Positions 20,688-29,065 of a stretch of DNA of 64,000 nt are shown piece by piece. Position 1 is the stretch's first letter. Every line of letters begins with the position of its first letter. The notes under the pieces were generated by a model. It made no database searches and had not been told where the DNA came from. It saw nothing but the letters and a program-made list of their open reading frames with translations. Source of the stretch: Rhizobium sp. BK196 (GTDB lineage: Bacteria > Pseudomonadota > Alphaproteobacteria > Rhizobiales > Rhizobiaceae); contig NZ_JACHZB010000002.1 in NCBI RefSeq assembly GCF_014193255.1, positions 124,001 to 188,000 of the forward strand. The letters run 5' to 3'. The position numbers were made by a program, and so were the translations under genes.

Positions 20688-20700
20688 CTGGTATGATGAG
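20688..20700 (-). promoter_or_regulatory. Putative shared operator, copy 2 (CTCATCATACCAG)
   Basis: The minus-strand 13-mer CTCATCATACCAG is identical to the copy at 10747-10759. It lies in the 78-base gap between the RpiB-type gene and apnO. Here it is part of a short inverted repeat, TCATA-N6-TATGA. Position and identity suggest regulation of the apnO unit by the GntR-family protein. Confidence 0.65.
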
Positions 20701-20727
20701 TCAATCACCATATCATTACTTAGGCGC

Positions 20728-21174
20728 TTAGGCCCCATGTTTTTCCGCATCGAGCCGGTCGATCGCCTGCACGTTGCCGGCCGACGGGCCATCGGGGTCG
20801 AATTCGGAGGCGAGCCAGACGTCGACGATCGATTTCGCCAGTTCCGGCCCGATGACGCGCGCGCCCATGGTGATGATCTGGGCGTTGTTGGATTTCGCCG
20901 CGCGTTCCGCCGAATAGGTGTCGTGGGTGAGCGCGGCGCGGATGCCCGGCACCTTGTTGGCGGAGATGCACACGCCGATGCCGGTGCCGCAGAACAGGAT
21001 GCCGCGCTCATGCTCGCCATCGACGATCGTCTGCGCGAGGCGCTGGGAGAGATCGGCATAGAAGCCGGATTGGCTGAGATCGTGCACTTCGAGATCCGCC
21101 TTGCCGGCAAGATGGGCGGCAATGACATCCAGGAGCGGTTTGCCGGCGCTGTCGGCGCCAATTGCGATCTTCAT
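20728..21174 (-). CDS. derI: RpiB-family sugar-phosphate isomerase (probable D-erythrulose-4-phosphate isomerase)
   Basis: This protein of 148 residues belongs to the RpiB/LacAB family. The N-terminal [11 protein letters not shown] and the catalytic-Cys region [14 protein letters not shown] near residue 62-75 are clear. It overlaps the TpiA-like gene by four bases. In tetrose pathways the RpiB homologue DerI turns D-erythrulose 4-phosphate into D-erythrose 4-phosphate. Next to a LerI-like gene, a RuBisCO-like gene and a kinase, that role fits better than ribose 5-phosphate isomerisation, but sequence alone does not prove it. Confidence 0.75.
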   Translation of the reverse strand: MKIAIGADSAGKPLLDVIAAHLAGKADLEVHDLSQSGFYADLSQRLAQTIVDGEHERGILFCGTGIGVCISANKVPGIRAALTHDTYSAERAAKSNNAQIITMGARVIGPELAKSIVDVWLASEFDPDGPSAGNVQAIDRLDAEKHGA

Positions 21175-21974
21175 GGCAGTTTCCTTTCACTCGCCGTCTG
21201 GCGTGGAGATGAGCGGTCGATCGCCGCGCTGACGCGGCCGAGAATGTCGAGATAGCCTTCGACGGACCAGGCGGAGCGGCCGATGAACAGGCCGTCGATA
21301 TCGGGCTCGCCGATCAGTTCCTCGCAATTGCCGGGATTGACGCTGCCGCCGTAGAGGACCGGCACCGGGCGGCCGAGAATGGATTTCGCCACCTCGGCGA
21401 TCTTGCCGTGCCGCTGCGAGGCATAATCGGCCGTCGCCGGAATGCCGTTGACGCCGATCGCCCAGACCGGCTCGTAGGCAAGCAGGATCGGAGCCTTGCC
21501 AGCCTCGGTGTCGACGCCCCGCAGGGCGGCCTCGACCTGCCGCCGCAGCACGGCGTCGGCCCGGCCCTCGTTGCGCTCCTGCAGGGTCTCGCCGATGCAG
21601 ATCAGCGGCGTCAGGCCGTGGCGGATCGCGGCGGCAACCTTGAGGCCGACGGTTTCGTCGGTCTCGCCGAAATGTTCGCGCCGTTCGGAATGGCCGAGCT
21701 CGACGAGATCGAGCCGGCAATCCTTCAGCATCAGCGGAGAAACCTCGCCGGTCCAGGCGCCGGCATCCTCCCAATGCATGTTCTGCGCCCCGACCTTCAC
21801 CGAGGTCTCGGAAAGCACGCGCTTGACCTCGCGCACCGCCGTGAAGGAGGGGATGATGAAGCGCTGCACGCGGGGATCGCGTTCAAGATCCGCATCGGCG
21901 AGGCGGCGCGCGAAGGCGAGCGCTTCCTCAAGCGTCTTGTTCATCTTGAAGCTGGTGCCGACCCAGACGACCAT
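21171..21974 (-). CDS. lerI: Triose-phosphate isomerase homologue (probable L-erythrulose-1-phosphate isomerase)
   Basis: This TIM-family protein has 267 residues. The catalytic motifs ELGHSERR (His) and AYEPVWAIG (Glu) are intact, and LYGGSVNP is present for phosphate binding. Loop 1 reads GTSFKMNKT rather than the usual GNWKMNG of glycolytic TIM, which fits the L-erythrulose-1-phosphate isomerase (LerI) branch. It lies between the kinase gene and the RpiB-type gene. The pair would turn L-erythrulose 1-phosphate into D-erythrulose 4-phosphate and then D-erythrose 4-phosphate. Confidence 0.75.
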   Translation of the reverse strand: MVVWVGTSFKMNKTLEEALAFARRLADADLERDPRVQRFIIPSFTAVREVKRVLSETSVKVGAQNMHWEDAGAWTGEVSPLMLKDCRLDLVELGHSERREHFGETDETVGLKVAAAIRHGLTPLICIGETLQERNEGRADAVLRRQVEAALRGVDTEAGKAPILLAYEPVWAIGVNGIPATADYASQRHGKIAEVAKSILGRPVPVLYGGSVNPGNCEELIGEPDIDGLFIGRSAWSVEGYLDILGRVSAAIDRSSPRQTASERKLP

Positions 21975-21975
21975 C

Positions 21976-23310
21976 TCAGTTCTTCCTCCCGTCGCGGATC
22001 TGCGCGAAATAGCCGTCAGTGCCGACCTGCCCGCCCTTCAGCGCGATTTGCAGGCCGTTGGTCGGCACATAATCGCCATGCGCCAGGCAGAGCGGCGAGC
22101 CCGGCGTCTGGGGCAGCGGCAGCAGCGTCGTCAGCGCGTCGATCTTCAATTGCCGCAGCGCGTGGCTCGACGTGTCGCCGCCGGCGACGACCGCGCGCGG
22201 CAGTGCTTCCTGCTCGATCAGCCTGCGCAGGATCGTGCCGAGCGCGCTGCCGAGCTGGTGGCGAGCGCCCGGAAGCCGGTCGATATCGGCGCCGCGGTCG
22301 GCGGATGGGCCGAGCGCCGTGTAAAGAATGACGCTCCGGCCTTCCTTCAGCGTCCGGATACCGGCCTGCACGGCCGCGTCCACCGCAGCTTCGCCATTCG
22401 AGACCAGCGCGAGCGGATCGAGCGCGATGCTCTCGAAACCGTTTTCGACGGCCGCGCGGATCTGGCGCTCGGTCGTCGGCGAGACGCTGCCGGAGACGAC
22501 GGCAAGCCGCTCGACCGGGCTGATATCGGGAAATTCGGCGCTACCCCCGGCAATCGCGCCGGCCTGCCGCCAGGCGCCGAGCAGGGCGTATTCGACCCCC
22601 GAGGAGCCGGCGACGAAGCCTCCCGAGCGGGCGGCGACACGCAGCATCTGTCGCCCGGCTGCCGCCTGTGTTGCCTCGGAGTCGACATCGAGAAGCAGAA
22701 TGCCGTCCGGATGCGACGCCAGCTCGTCGATCTGCCGGTCGGCATCGGCCGCGGTGATTACGACGAGATCGGCAAGCAGCACGGGAAGCGAGGTCTGCTT
22801 CGACAGGTGCAGCGCAAGATCCGCCTCATCCATCGGCGTGACGGGATGGCGGCTCATCACGGGGTGGCGGTCGATGCGGAAGACGCGGCCCTGATAGGCG
22901 GCGAAAAGATTGCCGAAGGCGGTATAGCGCTTCAATTGCGGCGCGCCGACGATGACGGGCACAATGGATTGCCCGAAACCCGTGCGGCCGATCTCGATCG
23001 CCTTGCCGATATTGCCGATGCCGGGGCTGGAATCGAAGGTAGAGCAGACCTTGTAATGGCAGATGGCAGCGCCGAGCGATTTCAGCCATTGGAAGGCCGG
23101 TGCAAGATGCTCGTCCATCCATGCCGGCGTCTCGCTGCGGCTCGTTCCGGCAATGCCGATCGCGCGGCAATGGCCGAAACGCGAAAGCAGCTCCGGCTTT
23201 GGGATGCCGAGGAAGAGCACGGTCTCGACGCCGTTCGAGGCGAGCGCCTCCATGACGTCGGTGGAACCGGTGAAATCATCCCCGTAATAGCTGACGAGAA
23301 GTCCATCCAT
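21976..23310 (-). CDS. oiaK: 3-oxo-isoapionate kinase (four-carbon acid sugar kinase family, DUF1537)
   Basis: This is a DUF1537-type kinase of about 444 residues. It starts MDGLLVSYYGDDFTGSTDVMEAL, where the YGDDFTGS motif is the family hallmark, and has the C-terminal AGGDTSSHAL nucleotide-binding motif. I start at 23310, 5 bases after the RuBisCO-like gene stops. The open frame continues far upstream inside that gene, but the protein family begins here. OiaK phosphorylates 3-oxo-isoapionate to its 4-phosphate, the substrate of the RuBisCO-like enzyme encoded just before it. Confidence 0.82.
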   Translation of the reverse strand: MDGLLVSYYGDDFTGSTDVMEALASNGVETVLFLGIPKPELLSRFGHCRAIGIAGTSRSETPAWMDEHLAPAFQWLKSLGAAICHYKVCSTFDSSPGIGNIGKAIEIGRTGFGQSIVPVIVGAPQLKRYTAFGNLFAAYQGRVFRIDRHPVMSRHPVTPMDEADLALHLSKQTSLPVLLADLVVITAADADRQIDELASHPDGILLLDVDSEATQAAAGRQMLRVAARSGGFVAGSSGVEYALLGAWRQAGAIAGGSAEFPDISPVERLAVVSGSVSPTTERQIRAAVENGFESIALDPLALVSNGEAAVDAAVQAGIRTLKEGRSVILYTALGPSADRGADIDRLPGARHQLGSALGTILRRLIEQEALPRAVVAGGDTSSHALRQLKIDALTTLLPLPQTPGSPLCLAHGDYVPTNGLQIALKGGQVGTDGYFAQIRDGRKN

Positions 23311-23315
23311 CGCCG

Positions 23316-24572
23316 TCACGTGCCCTTGCCGTCGCTGAATTTCGCAATCGAGGCAGCAAGCTCCGGATGATCCTTGGCGCAGACCTCCAGCGGTATGCCG
23401 GCGACCGCCGCCTGCCAGGCCTGCTGCACGGCGCGCACGCCGGCCGCAGGTCCGCCGGGATGGCTGACGATGCCGCCGCCGCAGAGATAGAGAAGATCGA
23501 CGGTGCGGCCGGTGCGCTGATAGGTTTCCGGCGCCTGTCCGCCCCACTGGCCGGAGCCCGCGACCGGAAGCGGGCAATCGGCGGCATCGAAGAGCGGCGT
23601 GCTCACGGCCTCGAACGAGGAGACGAAGCTGTCGTCCGGCTCCCAATATTTGACCCGGATGCCGTTGATCTGGAATTGGTCGACGCCGAGCAGCCGCCAG
23701 AACTGCTGATAGACCTTGAAATCCATGCCTGCGCCCGGATCGCGGGTCAGCACGTCCCAGCCGTTGCGATGCGCGTGCAGCACCAGGCTCGAGCGCTTGC
23801 GCAGGAAGCTCATGCCGCCGAAGCCGATCGAATTGATGTTGACGACGGCGCAATTGCCGCCGGCCGCCGCGACGATATCGTGGTTGCGCATCATCTCGTC
23901 GGGATCGGCATGCGAGATGCCGAAGGCGTACATGACCTTCTTGCCGGTCTTCTGCTCGTGATCGAGAATGCGCGGCATGATCGCGGCGACGCGCTCCTTG
24001 AGCGGCGAATAGGCCGGGCTCATCAGCTTCTCGTCGTCTTTGATGAAGTCGACGCCCGACTCGATCAGTTCGCCGACGAGTTCCGCCGTCTCGTGCGGCC
24101 TCAGCCCCAGCGCCGGCTTGACGATCGTGCCGATGATCGGCCGACCCTCGACGCCGGTGAGGCGGCGGCTGCCCGGAATGCCGAACTGCGGCCCAGGATG
24201 GGCGCTCCGGAAGACCTCCGGCAGCTTCATGTCGACGATGCGGATGCCGGTCATGCCCTTGATCGAATAGACGCCGCCGATCGCGATGGTCATCAGGGCG
24301 GAGAGATCGGTGCCGATCGCCTCCAGCGGAAAGGCGATGTCGACATCGGCGCGGTGGAGTAGCGTGCCGGGCGATGCCTCGGGCCAGGTCGGATGGCGCG
24401 CATCCTCGAGCGGGCGGATCGCCAGCACCCGGGCGGCGACGCGCGATTTCAGCTCTTCCGTCTCGCCGGGAACCGGCACGAAGGTTCCGGTCGACTGGTC
24501 GCTGGCGATCTTCTCCGCCATCGCCTCGACGCTGCCGGGCGTTTCGATGCGGTAGGTCAGGATTATCATCAT
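23316..24572 (-). CDS. oiaX: RuBisCO-like protein acting on 3-oxo-isoapionate 4-phosphate
   Basis: This RuBisCO large-subunit homologue has about 418 residues. The metal-site region FIKDDEKL, with the carbamylatable Lys and the Asp/Glu ligands, is kept. The usual KPKLG appears as KPALG, and the loop that carries His327 in RuBisCO has QINGIRV instead. It is therefore not a CO2-fixing enzyme. RuBisCO-like proteins in D-apiose clusters are either decarboxylases (to L-erythrulose 1-phosphate) or transcarboxylase/hydrolases (to 3-phosphoglycerate and glycolate). The adjacent LerI/DerI-type genes favour decarboxylation, although the symbol oiaX was coined for the other activity. The start at 24572 is likely; 24599 is possible. 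Confidence 0.8.
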   Translation of the reverse strand: MMIILTYRIETPGSVEAMAEKIASDQSTGTFVPVPGETEELKSRVAARVLAIRPLEDARHPTWPEASPGTLLHRADVDIAFPLEAIGTDLSALMTIAIGGVYSIKGMTGIRIVDMKLPEVFRSAHPGPQFGIPGSRRLTGVEGRPIIGTIVKPALGLRPHETAELVGELIESGVDFIKDDEKLMSPAYSPLKERVAAIMPRILDHEQKTGKKVMYAFGISHADPDEMMRNHDIVAAAGGNCAVVNINSIGFGGMSFLRKRSSLVLHAHRNGWDVLTRDPGAGMDFKVYQQFWRLLGVDQFQINGIRVKYWEPDDSFVSSFEAVSTPLFDAADCPLPVAGSGQWGGQAPETYQRTGRTVDLLYLCGGGIVSHPGGPAAGVRAVQQAWQAAVAGIPLEVCAKDHPELAASIAKFSDGKGT

Positions 24573-24625
24573 GAGACGGACGGTTGCTCCTCTCGCCATG
24601 GAAAATCATGGCGTCAACTCGTGAC

Positions 24626-24638
24626 CTGGTATAATGAG
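24626..24638 (-). promoter_or_regulatory. Putative shared operator, copy 3 (CTCATTATACCAG)
   Basis: On the minus strand this reads CTCATTATACCAG, differing by one base from the copies at 10747 and 20688. It lies between the divergent RuBisCO-like gene and the GntR gene, so it could regulate both and provide autoregulation. Confidence 0.65.
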
Positions 24639-24731
24639 TATTCCAACTAATGAAAAGCGGAATCTTCGGCGACGCAAATTTTCAGCCGCGAGCTTTGTTC
24701 TCGGCGCGGAAAACTGTTAGGAGGAAGCATT

Positions 24732-25454
24732 TTGAGCCAGCGAGATCTCATGACCCAGCCCATCGAACAAATCGTCCGCCGAAAACTCTCCGACGAAGTG
24801 TTTGATCGACTTGAGCGGATGATCACCTCAGGCGAGCTTCAGCCCGGCGACGAAATGCCGTCCGAGCGGGTGCTGATGGAGCGCTTCGGCGTCGGCCGGC
24901 CGGCGATCCGCGAAGCCATGCAATCGCTCGCCAACAAGGGTCTCGTCAGCATCTCGCACGGGGAACGCGCGAAGGTGCTGCGGCTCACGGCAAAATCGAT
25001 CTTCCGCCAGGTCGATCTCACCGCCAAGATCATGCTATCGCAGTCGGCCGACTCGCTCGAACATCTGAAGAGCGCCCGCATCTTCTTCGAGCGCGGCATG
25101 GCCCGCGAGGCCGCACAGCGCGCCTCGGCAATCGATATCGGCGATCTCCGAGACATCATAGAACGTCAGCGCGCCTCCCTCGGACGGGCCGAAGAATTCA
25201 TCGACGCCGATATGGAATTCCACACCCGCATCGCCCAGATCTCCGGCAACCCGATCTATGTCGCCGTCAGCGAGGCGATGCTCGCCTGGCTGAAGGAATA
25301 TCATACCGAGATGCTGATCTGGACCGGCAAGGAAAAGTTCACGCTCGCCGAACACGACGAAATCGTCGACCGCCTCGAAGCCAACGACGTCGACGGCTCG
25401 GAAACGGCGCTCCTCAAACATCTCGAACGCTCCCGCGCGCTGTACGCAAAGTAA
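24732..25454 (+). CDS. GntR-family transcriptional regulator (FadR subfamily)
   Basis: This is a regulator of 240 residues. The N-terminal winged helix includes SERVLMERFGVGRPAIREAM at about residues 44-63. The all-helical FCD-type domain carries probable metal or ligand residues in DMEFHTRI and EHDEIV. I use the TTG at 24732 because AGGAGG stands 7 bases before it; the ATG at 24750 is the alternative. It is transcribed divergently from the RuBisCO-like gene, and it probably binds the repeated CTCATnATACCAG motif. It is the likely local regulator of the whole apiose regulon. Confidence 0.88.
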   Translation: MSQRDLMTQPIEQIVRRKLSDEVFDRLERMITSGELQPGDEMPSERVLMERFGVGRPAIREAMQSLANKGLVSISHGERAKVLRLTAKSIFRQVDLTAKIMLSQSADSLEHLKSARIFFERGMAREAAQRASAIDIGDLRDIIERQRASLGRAEEFIDADMEFHTRIAQISGNPIYVAVSEAMLAWLKEYHTEMLIWTGKEKFTLAEHDEIVDRLEANDVDGSETALLKHLERSRALYAK

Positions 25455-26503
25455 ATCTGTTGTCGACTGACTGGCGACAGTTGCCAATGCTCCGCGCCTC
25501 CATCGCAACCGGCGAACAACGCATTCTTCCGATTGAGGGCAACGGCCATAAACGTCGGTTACAACAGTTTCACACATCCACGAAGATGCTGCATCGTCTT
25601 GCTTGCTGCGCTCGGCACGAAATCGAACTTGACCGAAGGCTTCCCGAACGACGATGTGGGAGCGTGGAGATCACGCTGGCCTCGGAAGGAGCGGACCTCC
25701 TCCTCACGGTGGCAGGCAACGGGGCTGTGTGCCGCCCGACCTTGGCGATGCAAACGGATCGAAACTCATCAGCTGATGGCGGCGCAGTTCGATGGCAACG
25801 TGAAGAGGCATCCGTCTGAGAAGGATGCCGCGCCGACGCCAGGCTGAGGTAGCCCGACGTAAAATAGCCCGGCATGATTCGATGTATGGGTATGGTTGTC
25901 GGGGCAGGGATTCGAACCCGGCGTCACAGCTCGAAAGCTGGAAGCAACCTCGGAATATCCGAGGATCGAGGAGAGCGCCACGCTCCGATTACGCTTACGC
26001 CCGACTAAAGCATTAACTCCCGGGGCTGACGGTTGTTCCTGATCGGATATTCTGCTGCGAAGATGTTTATAAGCTTCCTGCCCTATAGCCCCTGGCTTTC
26101 GGATAACGCCAATATACAATTCAGCCTCGATACATGCGAACGGCGGCATTACCGATATTGAGCAGTGTATAACACGGTCGATACAGTTGATTTCTGACGT
26201 ATGGGACAATAGCCCTAGTTTATTCGTCAGGCGGAGCAGGCGAATAAGAACATGAGGCAGCCGAAACTGCCCGAAGAACCTCCAAGCGGCGACCAAGCCG
26301 CCCGCCACTTCCCTGCTAGGAACCGAGCTTGCGTCACGCGCTCATGGCCGGTTGAGATGACAATGAAATTCGCCTCGTAAAAGGAAAATCCAACGGGGAA
26401 GCGACGACCGGTACCCGTGGAATGTGCCCCGGGTGCGGCTCGCCGACGCTTTGCCAAGTGCGGTCTCAAGCGGCTGCATCACCCATCCCCGGTTGGCTTT
26501 TTG
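25455..26503. other. Gene-poor stretch of about 1 kb
   Basis: No reading frame here has a convincing start and family. The stretch between the GntR gene and the RraA-type gene holds a degenerate tRNA-like element (25898-26005) and otherwise looks like decayed sequence. It separates two unrelated catabolic clusters and may mark an old insertion boundary. I saw no inverted repeats of insertion-sequence type. Confidence 0.5.
25898..26005 (-). tRNA. Degenerate tRNA-like element (probable pseudo-tRNA)
   Basis: On the minus strand the ends GTCGGGC and (G)CCCCGAC pair over six bases as an acceptor stem. The T-loop GGTTCGAATCC is perfect, next to an imperfect T-stem. In between are strong hairpins: GAGCG-TGG-CGCTC, CCTCGG-ATATT-CCGAGG and CAGCT-TTCG-AGCTG. 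The middle one would be the anticodon arm, but its loop (GATATTC) lacks the invariant U33. At 108 bases it is too long for most tRNAs. I take it as a tRNA remnant or mimic, not a working gene. Confidence 0.4.
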
Positions 26504-27229
26504 CTAGCGGTTGTTTTGAACGCGCCAGTCCGCATAGCGCTGCTCGTACTCTTCCTTGGTCCTCGGATAAAGACCAATGATCTGCTCGCCACCCTTGACC
26601 TGTTCAAGGACAAAGTCTTCGTAGCTCTCCATCTCTGCGCATTCGTCGGCCAGTTCATCGGCGAGGTGAGCTGGAATGACCATCACTCCGTCGCGGTCGC
26701 CCACGAGGACGTCTCCCGGAAACACCGCAACATCGCCGCATGAAATCGGGACGTTGATATCCAGCGCCTCGTGCAGAGTGAGATTGGTGGGAGCCGACGG
26801 CTTGGAATAGTAGGCTGGCATGTCGAGTGCGCCGATTCCCTCCGCGTCACGGAAGCCGCCGTCAGATACGACGCCCGCGGCACCTCGGAGAGCAAGCCGA
26901 GTGATGAGAATGGAGCCAGCCGTCGCTGCGCGGGCATCCTTGCGTGCATCCATTACGAGGACGTGGCCGGCCGGGCAGGTCTCCACGGCGACGCGCTGCG
27001 GATGATTGGCGTTGCGAAATACCGTGATGGGATTTCGGTCTTCGCGGGCTGGAATGTACCTGAGCGTGAAAGCTTGGCCGACCATTGTTTCGGCCTTCGG
27101 AGAGACAGGGACGACGCCCTGGATGAACTGGTTGCGAAGGCCGCGCTTGTAGAGCGCGGTGGCGATCGACGCAGTTGAGATCTTCTTGAACTTCGCGCGC
27201 GTTGCGTCTGAGAGTACGTAGTCGGTCAT
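26504..27229 (-). CDS. RraA-family aldolase-like protein
   Basis: This protein of 241 residues has the RraA/HMG-aldolase fold. The family motif GDRDGVMVIPAHLADE is near residue 180-195, and the Asp and Arg region around SDGGFRD (about 125-131) would bind the metal and pyruvate enolate. I start at 27229, with AGGTGA close before the ATG; a longer frame upstream belongs to the dehydratase region. It follows the sugar-acid dehydratase by 7 bases. I infer cleavage of a 2-keto-3-deoxy acid, or a similar pyruvate-releasing step, but RraA proteins also have non-enzymatic members. Confidence 0.78.
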   Translation of the reverse strand: MTDYVLSDATRAKFKKISTASIATALYKRGLRNQFIQGVVPVSPKAETMVGQAFTLRYIPAREDRNPITVFRNANHPQRVAVETCPAGHVLVMDARKDARAATAGSILITRLALRGAAGVVSDGGFRDAEGIGALDMPAYYSKPSAPTNLTLHEALDINVPISCGDVAVFPGDVLVGDRDGVMVIPAHLADELADECAEMESYEDFVLEQVKGGEQIIGLYPRTKEEYEQRYADWRVQNNR

Positions 27230-27236
27230 GGTCACC

Positions 27237-28970
27237 TCAAAAGATATCTGGTTCGCCCGCAGCGCGGCCGAAGTCGGTTTGAAGGAAGTCGAAGTCGCAG
27301 CCCTTGTCTGCCTGCGTAACGTGACGGGAGAACATCCAGCCCCAACCGCGCTGGAAGCGCGGTTCTGGTGCCTGCCAGGCCGCTTTGCGACGCGCAAGCT
27401 CCTCTTCGTCGACAAGCATGTCGAGCGTGCGGTTAGGAAGATTGAGCTGGACGATATCGCCTGTCTTCAGGAGAGCGAGCGGGCCTCCTACGAAGCTTTC
27501 GGGGGAGACGTGCAGAACACAGGCTCCGTAGGAGGTGCCCGACATGCGAGCATCGGAAATACGGAGCATGTCTCGATGGCCCTTTTTGATAAGCGCTTTC
27601 GGGATCGGGAGCATTCCCCATTCAGGAAAGCCCGGACCGCCCTGCGGACCAGCGTTGCGAAGCACCAGGACGTGATCGGGCGTCACGTCCAGGTTTTCGT
27701 CGTCAATCGCCTTTTTCATTTCCCGATAGCTGTCGAATACCAGCGCCGGGCCCTGGTGGACATGGTATTTGGGATCGCACGCCGCGGGCTTGATGACCGC
27801 ACCGTCAGGGCAAAGATTGCCGCGCAGGACGGCAAGCGAGCCCTCGTGATAGACGGGGTTGTTTAGGGGCCTGATCACATCGTCATTGAAGACCTGCGCC
27901 CCTTCGAGGTTTTCACCCATCGTCTTTCCCGTGACGGTCAGCGCGGTGAGGTCGAGACGATCGTCCAACTGCTTCATAAGTGCGCGGAGGCCCCCTGCAT
28001 AAAAGAAGTCTTCCATCAGGTAGTCCTTGCCGGAGGGACGTACGTTGGCGATAAGCGGCGTGACGCGGCCGAGGTCATCAAGATGATCAAGTGTTAGTTC
28101 GACGCCCGCTCGTCTCGCCATTGCGATAAGATGGACCACGGCGTTGGTGGAGCATCCGGTCGCCATTGCGACGATCGCCGCGTTTCGGCATGAGGCGTTG
28201 GTGACGATCTTATCAGGCGTGAGATCTTCCCATACCATCTCGACTATGCGGCGGCCGCACGAGGCCGACATACGCTGGTGGTTAGCGTCGACAGCAGGAA
28301 TCGAAGAGGCGCCGGGGAGGGTAAGGCCCATCGCGTCCGCGATCGCCGTCATTGTGCTCGCTGTCCCCATCGTCATGCATGTTCCGGCCGAGCGTGCGAT
28401 ACCGCCTTGGATGCCCAGCCATTCGTCGTCGGAGATGTTTCCGGCGCGACGCTCATCCCAGTATTTCCACGCATCCGATCCCGAGCCGAGGATCTTGCCT
28501 GCATAGTTGCCACGGAGCATGGGTCCGGCGGGCAGGTAGATCATCGGGACGCCTGCGGAGAGTGCGCCCATGACAAGACCGGGAGTGGTCTTGTCGCAAC
28601 CACCCATGAGCACCACCCCGTCGAGGGGGTGGGAGCGGACCATTTCCTCTGCTTCCATCGCCAGCATGTTACGATAGAGCATCGAGGTCGGCTTGGTGAA
28701 GCTCTCGTCTACGGAGAGAGACGGCATTTCGACCGCAAAGCCGCCCGCCTGGGCGACGCCGCGCTTCACGTCTTGTACCCTCTCCTTGAAGTGCGAGTGG
28801 CAGGAATTGAGTTCCGACCAGGTGTTCATGATCCCGATAATGGGTTTGTCGCGGAAATCTTCTTCCGCATAGCCGAGCTGCATCAGGCGCGATCGGTGAC
28901 CAAAGCTGCGCAGGTCGTCCGGAGAGAACCAGCGCGCGGATCGCAAGGTATCAGGTGTCTTCTTCGTCAT
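27237..28970 (-). CDS. IlvD/Edd-family sugar-acid dehydratase
   Basis: This protein of 577 residues belongs to the dihydroxy-acid and aldonic-acid dehydratase family. The three Cys ligands for the iron-sulphur cluster are visible in ELNSCHSH, MGGCDKT and GTCMTMGTAST. Length and opening sequence are close to the rhizobial L-arabinonate-type sugar-acid dehydratases rather than amino-acid IlvD. I start at 28970 (MTKKTPD). It lies between the ABC importer and the RraA-type gene, which suggests import of an aldonic or uronic acid, dehydration to a 2-keto-3-deoxy acid, then cleavage. Confidence 0.85.
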   Translation of the reverse strand: MTKKTPDTLRSARWFSPDDLRSFGHRSRLMQLGYAEEDFRDKPIIGIMNTWSELNSCHSHFKERVQDVKRGVAQAGGFAVEMPSLSVDESFTKPTSMLYRNMLAMEAEEMVRSHPLDGVVLMGGCDKTTPGLVMGALSAGVPMIYLPAGPMLRGNYAGKILGSGSDAWKYWDERRAGNISDDEWLGIQGGIARSAGTCMTMGTASTMTAIADAMGLTLPGASSIPAVDANHQRMSASCGRRIVEMVWEDLTPDKIVTNASCRNAAIVAMATGCSTNAVVHLIAMARRAGVELTLDHLDDLGRVTPLIANVRPSGKDYLMEDFFYAGGLRALMKQLDDRLDLTALTVTGKTMGENLEGAQVFNDDVIRPLNNPVYHEGSLAVLRGNLCPDGAVIKPAACDPKYHVHQGPALVFDSYREMKKAIDDENLDVTPDHVLVLRNAGPQGGPGFPEWGMLPIPKALIKKGHRDMLRISDARMSGTSYGACVLHVSPESFVGGPLALLKTGDIVQLNLPNRTLDMLVDEEELARRKAAWQAPEPRFQRGWGWMFSRHVTQADKGCDFDFLQTDFGRAAGEPDIF

Positions 28971-29065
28971 GAGTTCATTCCACGTGTCTTGCTTGCTGAC
29001 GCATGCGGCGCATGAGACAGCGTGCATGTTAGGAGGTGTCGGGCCCCGCCGGCGACGGGCGCCGA

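Noticed and set aside
23316-24572. True RuBisCO and CO2 fixation.
   Set aside because: Active-site positions differ (KPALG, QINGIR), there is no small subunit or phosphoribulokinase gene, and the neighbours are D-apiose genes.
23311-24609. A very long open frame that would extend the kinase at 21976-23310 upstream to 877 residues.
   Set aside because: The upstream part lies in another frame of the RuBisCO-like gene, has no family likeness and is rich in Arg/His as frame shadows are. The kinase family starts at MDGLL.
25769-26469. Minus-strand frames of 80-180 residues in the gene-poor stretch.
   Set aside because: One runs through the tRNA-like element and none has a ribosome-binding site or a recognisable family.
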